From: Deltaproteobacteria bacterium
GTDB lineage: Bacteria > Myxococcota_A > Polyangia > Polyangiales > Ga0077539
NCBI GenBank assembly: GCA_016704445.1
Contig: JADJAE010000025.1
Coordinates: forward strand, 46,933-110,932
Length of the DNA: 64,000 nt
Direction of reading: 5' to 3'
Shown here in pieces: positions 1-9,500 of this stretch. How positions within the stretch are numbered: position 1 is the first letter of the stretch; every line of letters begins with the position of its first letter. The position numbers and the translations under genes were made by a program. A model generated the notes under the pieces. It was not told where the DNA came from. It did not search any database and saw nothing but the letters and a program-made list of their open reading frames with translations.

Positions 1-290
1 AACACGACGCTGCCGACCCCGAACACACCGTTGACGGCGCGGACCAGCGTCAGGTCGTGGCCGAAGAGCTTGTAGAGGACCGCGAGCACGTAGGCGTACA
101 GCGGGTCGACCCAGAAGACCCCGTGTCCGACCCAGTCGCCCGCAGCGATCCGCTGCGCCCAGTTGTCGTACTCCGCGTGGTCGCTGATGAGGTGCTCCGC
201 AGCCGGGCTCACGCGGAACCACCAGACATTCGCGGCGCGAACGACCGCGGCCAGGATGATCACCGCGACGAATGCGCCGCCCGACCCCAT
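1..290 (-). CDS. N-terminal part of a GT39-type membrane glycosyltransferase (runs off the window)
   Basis: Translation from ATG at 290 gives one hydrophobic helix, then the pattern of the first periplasmic loop of PMT/ArnT-like glycosyltransferases: an acidic site in DHAEYDNWAQRIAAGDW, then a PLYAYVLAVLYKLFG segment and an LVRAVNG stretch. Family members transfer sugars from polyprenyl-phosphate donors at the membrane; the acceptor cannot be inferred. A GAGAGGG ribosome-binding site lies just before this ATG. An upstream in-frame ATG at 440 would add about 50 Arg/Pro-rich residues and is less likely. The gene continues to the left of base 1. Confidence 0.7.
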   Translation of the reverse strand, partial: MGSGGAFVAVIILAAVVRAANVWWFRVSPAAEHLISDHAEYDNWAQRIAAGDWVGHGVFWVDPLYAYVLAVLYKLFGHDLTLVRAVNGVFGVGSVV

Positions 291-551
291 CGCCCTCTCG
301 AGCCGGGTCCCCTCCCGGTCCGGTCGCGACGGCCGCGGTCCGGGCGGTGGCGCCTGCCTCCTGCCCGGCGCCGCGCGGCGCCCGTGCTGCGCAGACCTCG
401 AGCCGGTTGACGAAGCAGGCAGAGAGCGGTTTCGGCGCATACTGGAAGCCCCGAGACTAGCCCCCTTCAACGCCTCTCGGACGCCTCTGGATTCGAATCG
501 CGCGGCGCCGCGGGGTGAGCGCCCGTGGGGCGCGAGGGGTGGATGGCGAGG

Positions 552-1649
552 TCAGCGTCCCGCGCGCCGACCGTCGGCGCGAACCGCACCGTCGCCGTCG
601 ACCGCGGCGACGAAGCACGCGGCGACGAGGCACGCGTTCAGCAAGACGATCAGCAGCGCGTCGTCATAGATCCGCAGTTCGAGGATGTTGCCGACAAAGA
701 ACATGATTGCGAACTCCACCGGCACGAGCCAGAGGAGGCGTTTGGCCTCGGTCGAGCGCCGCGACCAGAAGAACGGCACGATCGCATACGCCCCGCCGAA
801 CAGGAGGGGCATGGCGGCACCCAGCATTGTGTTCGCGCCCAGGAGGATCTGCCTAGTGAGTTCGAGATTGCCCCAGAGGTGGAGTTCGTACGTGCCGGCG
901 CCCGGGTTGTCCGCGAACGCGTGACGGAGGGCGGACGTGGTCACGACCCACAAGGCGGCTTGCGCCGCGGCATGCCCCGCGAGTCTCCGCAGTGGCTCGC
1001 GCCCGTACGCCATGGCGAGGAACGCGACAGTCAGGAGGATGCTGGTCTCACGATTGACGGTCGCGACGACAAAGACCAGGTAGAACCAGCCGTAACGCCT
1101 CTTCAGAAGCAGCGTGATCCCGAGTGCCAGGAACGCGACGGCGGGAAAATCCGAGAGATACAGGAAGTGATCGGTCCCGATCTGCGTGTGGTCCCACCAG
1201 AGGACGGGCAGGATCGTCGGCGCGAACACCACCGAGAGTCCGAACGGCAGGAAGCATCGCAAGAGCGCCAGGAAGCACCCGAGGACGGCGAGCAGTGAGA
1301 TCCACACCGCGGCGTCGGCGAGGCGTCGCAGGTCGCCGTGCCCGTGGGCGGCAACCCAATGGATCACGGCCGGCACGAGCACGCGATATTGGAAGGGAGT
1401 CGCCGCCCGGAACGCGACCACGCTCGCGACCGTCGCCCGCTCGTACTGGTACGAGTCCATGAGGATCACGACCGCCGCCTGCTTGGCCAGGCGGGCATAG
1501 ATCCCGAATACCACGACCCACAGGAGCAAGCGACGCCTGGGCTCCAGGAAGAACGATATCGGAGTGATCGGATCGGCTACCTGAGAGTTCGCCGCTTTCC
1601 TGATAGTGCTGAGTTTGGGCGGTCTCCGGCGCGGTATGGACAAGCCCAT
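552..1649 (-). CDS. polytopic membrane protein of unknown function
   Basis: 365 residues with about nine hydrophobic segments from residue 40 to the C-terminus. The motif PFQYRVLVP near residue 85, then HFLYLSDFPAVAFLALG and an NRET box near residue 190, recalls uncharacterised GT-C-fold membrane proteins found next to polysaccharide genes. No catalytic assignment is possible. It lies in the same direction as the GT39-like gene downstream, and the two may form one cell-surface glycan cluster. ATG 1649 is used; an alternative start within the first 36 residues cannot be excluded. Confidence 0.6.
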   Translation of the reverse strand: MGLSIPRRRPPKLSTIRKAANSQVADPITPISFFLEPRRRLLLWVVVFGIYARLAKQAAVVILMDSYQYERATVASVVAFRAATPFQYRVLVPAVIHWVAAHGHGDLRRLADAAVWISLLAVLGCFLALLRCFLPFGLSVVFAPTILPVLWWDHTQIGTDHFLYLSDFPAVAFLALGITLLLKRRYGWFYLVFVVATVNRETSILLTVAFLAMAYGREPLRRLAGHAAAQAALWVVTTSALRHAFADNPGAGTYELHLWGNLELTRQILLGANTMLGAAMPLLFGGAYAIVPFFWSRRSTEAKRLLWLVPVEFAIMFFVGNILELRIYDDALLIVLLNACLVAACFVAAVDGDGAVRADGRRAGR

Positions 1650-1762
1650 ACCATCGCAACATGGTTACTGACCACTGTCAACGACATGAGTGGAGGCCGA
1701 CGGGAAACGGTTTGAGGGCGTGGCGCGCTTCAACCCCGGCTCGGCGGTCACGCCCTCCCTTC

Positions 1763-3343
1763 TCAGGGAACTGTCCGGGCGCAGCGAATCCCGGTGTCCA
1801 TGTAGTGGGTGTGCGAGGTGACGCCCATGCGCGTGGTCGAGCGCACTGCGATGTTGCCGCAGTCCCAGCCTCCGCCGCGGATGGTGTGCTCGTCCGTCGT
1901 GCGATCGGTACACATCGGATTCGGCGGGACGCCCCCGTTCCAACACGTCGGCGACGTGTAGGGGGCGAACCAGTCGGCGGTCCACTCCCAGACGTTGCCG
2001 GTCATGTCGTAGAGGCCCGCGACGGGGGCGAATCGTCCGACCCTCCGGGTGCTGGCGCCGTCCTCCCCCGCGCAGTAATTCCACTGCGCGCGATCGCAGA
2101 CGCTCCGGTCGTTCCCTCGCGGCGCGCTGTTGCCCCACGGGTAGGCGCGCGGCGTCGTGAGGCCTTCCACGGTTCGACCGCGCGCTGCGAACTCCCACTC
2201 CGCCTCGGTCGGGAGGCGGCCACCATCCCAGACGCAGAACTCCTGCGCCGCCCACCAGTCGACGCCGTTCATCGGATGCCCCTCGCGCGGCCCAGGGCCG
2301 CTGGACCAATTGAACCGGGTGTCCTCCGGGGTCGGCTCCTCCCCCGTACCCGTCCACGAGACCACCCGGCCCCCGGGGTACTCGATCGGCGCGCTGCGGA
2401 TCGCCGGGAGGTCACGGTCACGAACCGTCCAGAATGCGTTGAAGCGCGCCAGGGTGACCTCGTAGGCGTCGAGTTCGAAGGAGCCCACCCGAACGTCCTG
2501 CACGGGTGTCACCTCGTGGCCCGGCGGAGGCTCTCCCATCGAGAACCCTCCGCCCTCGATCCGGACCAGACCGCAGCCGACGACGATCGGATCGCAGCTT
2601 CGCTGTCCGTGTGGAGCACACATCCCGCGAACACACCGCCGTCCGGTCGCGCAGACGCTGCCGCACGCGCCGCAATTCTCCAGGTCGGTGGAGACGTCGC
2701 GGCAAACCCCGTCGCAGAGCCGATGCTGCGGGTCGGAGCAGGCGGCCGCGGGGACGTCCGGGAACTCCTCGGGTGCGATCGCGTCCTCGCCTTCCGAGGC
2801 GTCGAGGTTCGCGCCATCAATCGGGGCCGAAGCGACGTCCATCCCCACATCCGGGACATCTAAGACGGCGGGTACGTCGTCCGCGACGACGTCGTCCCCA
2901 GGCGCGTCCTCCGGGGCGACCTCGACTGTAGCGACGTCGACCTGCCCGCCATCCACCACGGGCACGTCCTCCGGGGCGACCTCCAGCACCGGAACGTCCT
3001 GGTCGGCGATGTCGACCGTGGGCACATCGACCGTAGGCACATCGACCGCGGGCACGTCCACCAACGGCACGTCCACCAACGGCACGTCCACCAACGGCAC
3101 ATCGACCGCGGGCACGTCCACCAACGGCACGTCCACCAACGGCACATCGACCGCGGGCACGTCCACCAACGGCACGTCCACCAACGGCACGTCCACCAAC
3201 GGCGCGTCGGCCGCGACGGCATCCACGACCCCTATGTTCGCCGCGTCGGTACCGACATTTCCGACGTCGTTCGTCGCGCAGGCGCCCAGCAGGGAAGCAA
3301 TCGTCACCGTGAACGCGGTCATCCTTCGTATCGTCGCGCGCAT
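1763..3343 (-). CDS. lipoprotein with VDVPL repeats, Cys-rich module and FGE-sulfatase (SUMF1-like) domain, copy 1
   Basis: ATG 3343 gives a short signal peptide ending in the lipobox LLGAC. Then come about 45 residues of VDVPL/VDVPA pentapeptide repeats, an acidic Asp/Pro-rich linker, and a cysteine module (LCDGVCRDVSTDLENCGACG) of the kind common in myxobacterial secreted proteins. The C-terminal ~270 residues are a formylglycine-generating-enzyme-like fold: GRLPTEAEWEFAARG, the GLYDMTGNVWEWTADW signature and a final RGGGWD...GIRCAR. True FGE activates sulfatases; many bacterial members only keep the C-type-lectin-like fold, so enzymatic activity is not assumed. It is probably anchored to the outer surface or periplasmic leaflet. 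A close paralogue lies in inverted orientation at 44984-46537. Confidence 0.85.
   Translation of the reverse strand: MRATIRRMTAFTVTIASLLGACATNDVGNVGTDAANIGVVDAVAADAPLVDVPLVDVPLVDVPAVDVPLVDVPLVDVPAVDVPLVDVPLVDVPLVDVPAVDVPTVDVPTVDIADQDVPVLEVAPEDVPVVDGGQVDVATVEVAPEDAPGDDVVADDVPAVLDVPDVGMDVASAPIDGANLDASEGEDAIAPEEFPDVPAAACSDPQHRLCDGVCRDVSTDLENCGACGSVCATGRRCVRGMCAPHGQRSCDPIVVGCGLVRIEGGGFSMGEPPPGHEVTPVQDVRVGSFELDAYEVTLARFNAFWTVRDRDLPAIRSAPIEYPGGRVVSWTGTGEEPTPEDTRFNWSSGPGPREGHPMNGVDWWAAQEFCVWDGGRLPTEAEWEFAARGRTVEGLTTPRAYPWGNSAPRGNDRSVCDRAQWNYCAGEDGASTRRVGRFAPVAGLYDMTGNVWEWTADWFAPYTSPTCWNGGVPPNPMCTDRTTDEHTIRGGGWDCGNIAVRSTTRMGVTSHTHYMDTGIRCARTVP
3039..3212 (-). repeat. 15-bp minisatellite encoding VDVPL/VDVPA
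   Basis: Tandem 15-bp units (plus strand gtccaccaacggcac, with a second type carrying tcgaccgcgg) keep the reading frame of the copy 1 lipoprotein. The two unit types alternate here, while copy 2 at 45122-45255 has only the first type. Unit number is therefore likely variable. Confidence 0.85.
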
Positions 3344-3599
3344 CCAGGGCTCCCTCGCGGACGTCGGACTTCGCCCGATCTTCAGTGAGGCCCCTACTGT
3401 ACCGGCGGGTGAACCCCGCTTGCCAGGGGGGGGACGATCGACGGATCCCGGCTTCGCCCAGCAGGTTGTCGATGAGCCGGACGACCCACCAGACCGTGGG
3501 GCATGATCAGGTTGACGCACGCGACGGATTGCGGTCCCTTCGTCACCGCTGCGTCGCGGCGACCTCCAGAATACCTACTGAAGACGTAAGATCAGGTCC

Positions 3600-5396
3600 T
3601 TGCACCGACGGACTACGCGGGTCGGCTCCTCCTCGCCTCGATCGGGTCGTGCGCCCGCCGCGGTCCGGACCGCGCCACGGCCGGCCCGCCCGTCGCCCCG
3701 TCCGCGCGCCGACGGCCGGCTGCTCCCCGCCCTGTTGCTCCTCGCGGGCCTCGTGCTGGCGGTCGAGTGGCCCGTGCTCGCCTGCCAGGCGGACATGCTC
3801 GATGACGACACCTTCGTGCAGCACAACCCGCTCGTGCGAAACCCGGAGGCGGCCTCCGTCGGTCGGTTCTTCACCGAGCTCCGTCCCTCCACGGTGAAGG
3901 GCTACTACATCCCGCTCACCATGACCTCGCTGATGATCGACTACGCCCTCGGCGGACGGCCCGGTCACCTCCAGGCCTTCCACGCCACCAACCTCGCCCT
4001 CCACGTCGGGTTCGCCCTCGGGCTCGCGCTCCTCCTCCACCTCCTCGCCGTCGAGGCGTGGCCCGCGGTCATCGTCGCGGCGCTCGTCGCCCTCCACCCC
4101 CTCTGCGTCGAGCCGCTGGCGTGGATCTCCGAGCGCAAGACGCTCCTGGCCTCGTTCTTCGGCGTGGCTTCGCTGGCCGCCTACGCGGCCTACGCCCGCG
4201 CCGGCGGTCGCCCCCGGTGGCGCTGGCTGGCGCTCCTGCTGTACGTGCTCAGCGTCCTGTCGAAGCCGACCACCACCCCGCTCCCGCTCCTGCTGATCGT
4301 CCTGGACTACTGGCCGCTGCGTCGGCTCGGGGTCGCGGCCCTCCGCGACAAGATCCCCTTCCTGCTCGTGATGGCGGTGGCCATGGTCGTGGCGTATCAG
4401 TCCCACGCGGCCACCGCGGGGTTCATGCACAGCGGCGCCGCCGTCGACGCCCCGGCGCCGCTGCTCGTCCTGCACAACCTCGGCTTCTATTTCGAAAAGA
4501 TCGCCGCGCCGCGCGGACTCTCGCCCGTCTACCTGCTCCCGCAGCCCTTCTCCCTCGCCAACCCCGCGGTGGTCGGGCGCGTGGCGCTCGTCGCGGCGGT
4601 GGCGGCGGCGGCGGCGTACCTCGCCTGGCGCGGCCGGCGCGCGCTGCCGGCCGGCGCGGCCTTCTTCGCGGCGGCGATCTTCCCCACGCTGGGGCTCGTC
4701 CACTACAGCTGGGTCGTCCTCTCTGACAAGTACACCCACTTCCCCATGATCGGCCTCGCGCTGCCGCTCGCAGCCGTCGCCGCCCGGGCGTGGGGCGCCT
4801 CCCCCGCCCACCGCCGCGCGCTCGTCGCCGCGGCCCTGCTGTCGGGCGGCGTGCTCGCCGGCCTCACGCGCGCGCAGCTCGCGCATTGGAGCGACACGCT
4901 CACCCTCGACCGCCGCATGGTCGCCGTCTCCCCCGAGTCGCCCAACGCCAACAGCGCCCTCGGGCTCATCCTGGGCGAGCGGGGCGAGCTGGCCGAGGCC
5001 CTGCGCCGGCAGCGGCGCGCGGTCGAGCTCGCCCCCACCGACCCGGACATGCGGCTGAACCTGGGCTCGACGCTCCAGCGGGCGGGCGAGCTGGAGCAGG
5101 CCGCGCAGGAGTACCGCGCCCTCGTCGCGGCGAACCCCGACAACGCCCGCGCGCACACCAACCTCGGGAGCGTCTTCTACGCTCGCGGCGAGTTCGCGGC
5201 GGCGATCCATGAGTTTCGCGAGGCCCTGCGCGTCGAGCCGGAGCAGCTCCAGGCGACCATCAACCTGGGCTTCGCCTACGAGCACTCCGGACAGGTCGAG
5301 GCGGCGATCGCGCAGTACCGCCGGGCGCTGCAGATCAACCCGGAGCACCGCCGCGCCCGCGAGAAGCTGGCGACGCTGGGGGCCGCGCCGCGTTGA
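3600..5396 (+). CDS. TMTC-like membrane protein with C-terminal TPR domain
   Basis: 598 residues. After an Arg/Pro-rich start and a first membrane helix comes DDDTFVQHNPLV, matching the luminal acidic DD-x-x-NP signature of TMTC/O-mannosyltransferase-like proteins. About nine more membrane helices follow to residue ~420. The last ~150 residues form four TPR units (SALGLILGERGELAEALRRQ, NLGSTLQRAGELEQAAQEY, TNLGSVFYARGEFAAAIHEF, INLGFAYEHSGQVEAAIAQY). A role in glycan transfer or assembly is inferred from architecture only. The TTG at 3600 is the only start that keeps the first helix. The 3' end overlaps the convergent FG-GAP gene by 62 bp. A disrupted relative lies at 34486-36207. Confidence 0.75.
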   Translation: MHRRTTRVGSSSPRSGRAPAAVRTAPRPARPSPRPRADGRLLPALLLLAGLVLAVEWPVLACQADMLDDDTFVQHNPLVRNPEAASVGRFFTELRPSTVKGYYIPLTMTSLMIDYALGGRPGHLQAFHATNLALHVGFALGLALLLHLLAVEAWPAVIVAALVALHPLCVEPLAWISERKTLLASFFGVASLAAYAAYARAGGRPRWRWLALLLYVLSVLSKPTTTPLPLLLIVLDYWPLRRLGVAALRDKIPFLLVMAVAMVVAYQSHAATAGFMHSGAAVDAPAPLLVLHNLGFYFEKIAAPRGLSPVYLLPQPFSLANPAVVGRVALVAAVAAAAAYLAWRGRRALPAGAAFFAAAIFPTLGLVHYSWVVLSDKYTHFPMIGLALPLAAVAARAWGASPAHRRALVAAALLSGGVLAGLTRAQLAHWSDTLTLDRRMVAVSPESPNANSALGLILGERGELAEALRRQRRAVELAPTDPDMRLNLGSTLQRAGELEQAAQEYRALVAANPDNARAHTNLGSVFYARGEFAAAIHEFREALRVEPEQLQATINLGFAYEHSGQVEAAIAQYRRALQINPEHRRAREKLATLGAAPR

Positions 5397-8300
5397 GCCA
5401 CGCGAGCGAGACCCCGAAGCGCGCGCCGCTGGACGGACCTGGCAGCGCCGTCGGCGAGCCCAGGCCCGCGGCGCTCCCGCGGTACACCGTCACCCGCCCG
5501 CGGGACGACATGAGCCGCTCGGCCCCGAACGCCGCGTCGCTGAAGCCGTCGTGGTCGAGGTCGCGCGCGCCAGTGAGCGAGCTCCCGAAGTACGCGCCCG
5601 CGGCGTCCCCGTCGAAGGCCTGCGCGGGCGTCTCCGACAGCCCCATCCTGCTCCCCGCGAACAGGTAGACCGAGCCGACCTCATCGCCCCGCCTCGGTGC
5701 GCTGACCAGCAGGTCATCGTCGCCGTCACCGTCGACGTCGCCCGCGGAGGCGAGCGCGGTGCCGAAGTCCGCCAGCCGACCGCCGGCCCCTTCGAGGACC
5801 ACCGCCGGGTCGATCCATCGCCGGGCGCGGTTGCCCGGGTAGAGGTAGGCGCGACCTCGCGCTTCGAAGAATCCCGGGGCGCTCAGGGCGAAGTCGGGCA
5901 GCCCGTCGGCGTCGACGTCGCCGGCGCCTGCCGCCGCCGAGCCGAACTGGCCGCCCTCGGGGCGCGTCATCCGGGCCGTGGGCAATGGCGGGGGCCCGCC
6001 CGCGGCGCCGCAGAAGACGTACGCGGCGCCCGCCCAGCCATCGACGAGGTTGGCCCCGACGACCACGTCGCTGAAGCCGTCGCCGTCGAGGTCGCCGACG
6101 TCGGCGATGGAGACGCCGAAGCCCGCCATACCGGTGTCCGAGGGGCTTAGCGTCGAGGGGGTCGGAGAGAGCCCTCGGGCGGAGCCGTAGTAGACGTAGG
6201 CGCGGCCGAGGACCATCGCCTGCGGGGCGCCCACGATGAGGTCGGCGAAGCCGTCGCCGTTCACGTCGCCGCCGCCGGAGATCACGGAGCCGAACTGCGA
6301 CATGGCGGGGTCGGCGCCGTTGAGGACCGCGTCGGGCTCGCTCCGCAGGCCGCCGAGGGAGCCGTGGTAGATGAACACCTGCCCGACGTCGCGCAGCGCG
6401 GCGGGGGCGCCCACCGCGAGGTCGCAGAACCCGTCGCCGTTCACGTCGCCGATGGCCGCCACGGAGAGCCCGAAGCCCGCGGCGTCCGACGGCGGGGCCA
6501 GCATCACCGCGGCGTCCGTGCGCAGGCCCGACGCGCCCCCCGGGTACACCACCACGCCGGGGCCCGGCGTCGCCTGGGGCTGCCCTACGACCAGGTCGTC
6601 GAAGCCGTCGCCGTTGAAGTCCGGGGTCACGCCCCAGGTCGCTCCTGCGCCGGGGTTGCTCCCTGCGGGCGTGTCCGGGCCTCCCGCCGCGAAGGACCAC
6701 ACCGCGCTCGAGAGCCCACCCGCCCGCACCCGCCAGAAGACGGTTCCGCGGGGGAGGTCGGTCGCCGGGACGCCGCGGCCCCCGCGCGCTCGCAGCGTGT
6801 CGATCACCGTGCCGCATGCGCGGTCGCGGCAGACCTCGACCACGGAGTCCGCGGCGTCCGGGTCGAGGCCCGCCGGCAGCCGCCACCGCAGCGTCGGGCG
6901 CCGGCTGGTCACGTGCGTGTCGGAGGTCGGCCACTCCAGCCTGGGCAACTCGCGGCAGCCGTCACCCGCGCGGACGTAGCCCGGGTCGCAGGCGAACCCG
7001 CACGCGCCCGCCGCGCAGGTGGCGCGGCTGTTGGCGGGCGCCGGGCAGGGCTCGCAGCGGCCGCCGCACGACTGGGGCGCGTCGTCCCGGGCGCAGTCGT
7101 CGCCGCAGCGGTGCGTGCCCGGGTCGCAGGCGAACCCGCACGCGCCCGCCGCGCATGTGGCGCGCCCGTTGGTGGGGATGCGGCACCGCGTGCACGAGGG
7201 GCCACAAGCGAGGGGCGAAGTACCGTCCGAGCACAGGTCGCCGCACAGGCGGAAGCCCGCGTTGCAGGTGATGCCGCACGCCCCCGCCAGGCAGCTGGGC
7301 GCTCCGTTGGCCGTGGTGGCGCAGGGCTCGCAGCGCTCGCCGCACGACGCGGTCGCGACGTCGGACAGGCAGCGCTCGCCGCACAGGTGGAAGCCCGCCG
7401 CGCAGGTGATCACGCAGCGCCCGGCGGCGCAGACGACGGCGCCGTTGTCCGGGGAGAAGCAGGGCTGGCAGCGGTCGCCGCAGGAGGCGACGGCGTCGTC
7501 GGGCGCGCAGCGGTCGGAGCAGCGGTGCGTGCCCGCGTTGCAGGTGAAGTCGCACGTGCCGCTGGTGCCCGCGAGCGTGCAGGTGGCGACGCCGCTCGTC
7601 GGCGCGACGCAGGGCTCGCAGTGTGTCCCGCACGAGGCGGGGCTGTTGTCGGTGAGGCAGGCCGTCCCGCAGCGGTGGGTCCCGGCCGCGCACGGGCTGA
7701 GGCAGCGCCCCTCGATGCACTGCGCCCCCGCCGGGCAGGCCGACCCGCAGGCGCCGCAGTGGCCGGTGTCGACGCGCGTGTCGACGCAGCCGACGCCGGG
7801 GCAGTGCACCTGCGGCGCCGGGCAGGCGCAGTCCCCGTCGCGGCACCAGGCGCCCGCGGCGCAGGCGTTGCCGCAGCGGCCGCAGTGCTCCGGGTCGGTG
7901 CGCGCGTCGACGCACCGGTCGCTGCAGGACGTCGTCCGATCGGCCGGGCACTGGCACGCGCCGCCGCGGCAGCTCCGGTCCGAGCCCGCCGCGCCGCAGG
8001 GCGTCCCAGCGGGCAGCTCGTCGAAGGCGCAGGTGCGCAGTGTGAGGTCGCAGCGCTCGGCGACGGTGCACGGGTCGTCGTCGCGGCAGCCGGTGTCGTC
8101 GCGGCACGAGCGCACAGGGCGGCAGCCGCGGGCGATCTCGCACGCCGACCCGGAGGGGCACAGCTCGGTGGTGGGCGCGTGCTCGCAGCGCCCCGCGCGG
8201 CAGGCGTCCACGGTGCACGCGACGCCGTCGTCGCACTCGCCGTTCCCCCGGCAGCCCGGACTCGCGGCGTCGATCACGTCGCGAGCGACGCCCTGGTCGG

Positions 8301-8457
8301 AGGCGTCCTCTGTGGCGATGTCGGTGGCCGCGTCGCCGCCCGGGTCGCCAACGACGGAGCTGCCCACGGTGCAACCGATACAGACGACGACGAGCAGGGC
8401 CTGGCGAGGAAGCATGGAGGCCACGGAGAATACCGCGAGGGCTGGGGACGGCGTCAC
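5335..8457 (-). CDS. large secreted lipoprotein: Cys-rich EGF-like repeats plus seven FG-GAP repeats
   Basis: 1040 residues. A signal peptide ends in VVVCIGC. Residues ~50-510 hold many repeated cysteine modules (patterns like AGTHRCG...C...CGxxCxPC). A beta-sandwich-like linker follows, and residues ~640-1035 carry seven FG-GAP blades of the type DVNGDGFxDLxVGAP, with Asp-rich calcium-binding loops, enough for one complete beta-propeller. Such proteins are surface adhesins or matrix components; the ligand is unknown. GTG 8457 overlaps the TGA of the upstream small gene (GTGA), which argues for translational coupling. An internal ATG at 8415 also leaves an intact signal peptide. Confidence 0.8.
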   Translation of the reverse strand: MTPSPALAVFSVASMLPRQALLVVVCIGCTVGSSVVGDPGGDAATDIATEDASDQGVARDVIDAASPGCRGNGECDDGVACTVDACRAGRCEHAPTTELCPSGSACEIARGCRPVRSCRDDTGCRDDDPCTVAERCDLTLRTCAFDELPAGTPCGAAGSDRSCRGGACQCPADRTTSCSDRCVDARTDPEHCGRCGNACAAGAWCRDGDCACPAPQVHCPGVGCVDTRVDTGHCGACGSACPAGAQCIEGRCLSPCAAGTHRCGTACLTDNSPASCGTHCEPCVAPTSGVATCTLAGTSGTCDFTCNAGTHRCSDRCAPDDAVASCGDRCQPCFSPDNGAVVCAAGRCVITCAAGFHLCGERCLSDVATASCGERCEPCATTANGAPSCLAGACGITCNAGFRLCGDLCSDGTSPLACGPSCTRCRIPTNGRATCAAGACGFACDPGTHRCGDDCARDDAPQSCGGRCEPCPAPANSRATCAAGACGFACDPGYVRAGDGCRELPRLEWPTSDTHVTSRRPTLRWRLPAGLDPDAADSVVEVCRDRACGTVIDTLRARGGRGVPATDLPRGTVFWRVRAGGLSSAVWSFAAGGPDTPAGSNPGAGATWGVTPDFNGDGFDDLVVGQPQATPGPGVVVYPGGASGLRTDAAVMLAPPSDAAGFGLSVAAIGDVNGDGFCDLAVGAPAALRDVGQVFIYHGSLGGLRSEPDAVLNGADPAMSQFGSVISGGGDVNGDGFADLIVGAPQAMVLGRAYVYYGSARGLSPTPSTLSPSDTGMAGFGVSIADVGDLDGDGFSDVVVGANLVDGWAGAAYVFCGAAGGPPPLPTARMTRPEGGQFGSAAAGAGDVDADGLPDFALSAPGFFEARGRAYLYPGNRARRWIDPAVVLEGAGGRLADFGTALASAGDVDGDGDDDLLVSAPRRGDEVGSVYLFAGSRMGLSETPAQAFDGDAAGAYFGSSLTGARDLDHDGFSDAAFGAERLMSSRGRVTVYRGSAAGLGSPTALPGPSSGARFGVSLAWLNAARPPASPASRGRGGAPG

Positions 8458-9039
8458 GGGCGTCGGACGGCGGGGCTCCGGCTGCCATGGTCGGCGTCCC
8501 CGCGGGGAAGATCCTCAGTGGGAATGCCGGTCAGGAAGGTGTTCCGCGTGCTCGACTGCACGCACGCGACGAGGGTGTATCCCGCCCGCGCCAGCGGGTA
8601 CGTCCGCGCGACCTCGCGGCTGAAGGCGTCGCTGCATATCTCCCCTTACCACCCGGAGGTTGTCGCGGACCCCACCGCCGCTGTCGGTCGCCCGCACCGA
8701 CGCGACGCGCCGCCCGTGCTGGAGGAGGTCGCGGTAGATCTGCGCCGCGAGCTCGTCCCGGCGACGGCTCTCCAATGCGCGATGCCTCGGGGCGATGTTC
8801 GCAGCGGGCGTCGCGTCTCCACTCGTAGCGCTCGCGTCAAGCCCCGCAGGGGCGCCTGCGTCCGTGTCCGCGTGGCCCGCCCCGGGTACGGACGTCTCCC
8901 CGATCGCCCTCCCGGCGTCCCGCGCGGCGTGCACCGACGGGGGCAGGCGCGGAGGTGCGCGACGGGTCGTGAAGCGGACGCCGAGCAGCAGGCCCAGGGC
9001 CGCGAGCACGATGGTGACTGCCAGCTTCGTCGACCGCAT
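8454..9039 (-). CDS. small membrane-anchored or secreted protein, one frame break
   Basis: From ATG 9039 the protein starts with one hydrophobic segment (LAVTIVLAALGLLLG), then an Ala/Asp-rich linker and a small domain. The first frame degenerates after residue ~130. A frame one base away continues sensibly (ICSDAFSREVARTYPLARAG, then TLVACVQSSTRNTFLTGIPT) and ends in TGA at 8454-8456, overlapping the next gene's GTG. The switch lies at a run of four G near 8640-8645, so this is either a sequencing indel or a recent mutation. No family was recognised. Coupling to the FG-GAP protein suggests a shared surface function. Confidence 0.6.
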
Positions 9040-9209
9040 CGTCCGACCGTACCGCCCCGGTGGCAGACCCGACTTTGACAGTCATAGGCACACGGGCCGA
9101 AAAGGCCGACGAACGGAGGGGTCGCGGTCATAGGTGTTAAGCGGCGATCGTCGGTCGCCCTCGCGAGATTGCGATTGCGCGAGAGCTCCGGGTCGGGCAC
9201 GGCTGCGCC

Positions 9210-9500
9210 ATGGACACGCAAGGTGGGCTCGCGGGCGACTGGGCGATGATCGAGGCACAGCTGCCGGCGGGGTGGCGTGAACTGGCGGTGAAGCACGGGG
9301 TGATCAAGCCCGTGCCGTCTCAGTTGAAGGCCAAGATCACCGATCCGGCAGCGCTGCTGCGGTTGATCTTTCATCACGTCGCCCTCGGCGTCTCGCTCAA
9401 GATCACCTGCGCGATGGCCGCCGCCGCCACGCTCATCGACATCTCGTCCGTCGCGCTGCATCTGCGCATGCGTTCGAGCGGGGCCTGGCTGGCCGCGATC
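9210..9500 (+). pseudogene. 5' fragment of an IS4-type transposase
   Basis: The translation MDTQGGLAGDWAMIEAQL through DISSVALHLRMRSSGAWLAAI matches the N-terminal region of IS4-family transposases. It stops making sense near 9500, where it meets the 3' end of an oppositely oriented transposase. The DDE domain is absent, so this is an inactive remnant. Confidence 0.6.

Noticed and set aside
6364..9078. 904-codon plus-strand ORF
   Set aside because: Antisense to the FG-GAP/Cys-rich gene, with Arg/Ala-rich composition and no domain. It is a high-GC shadow frame.
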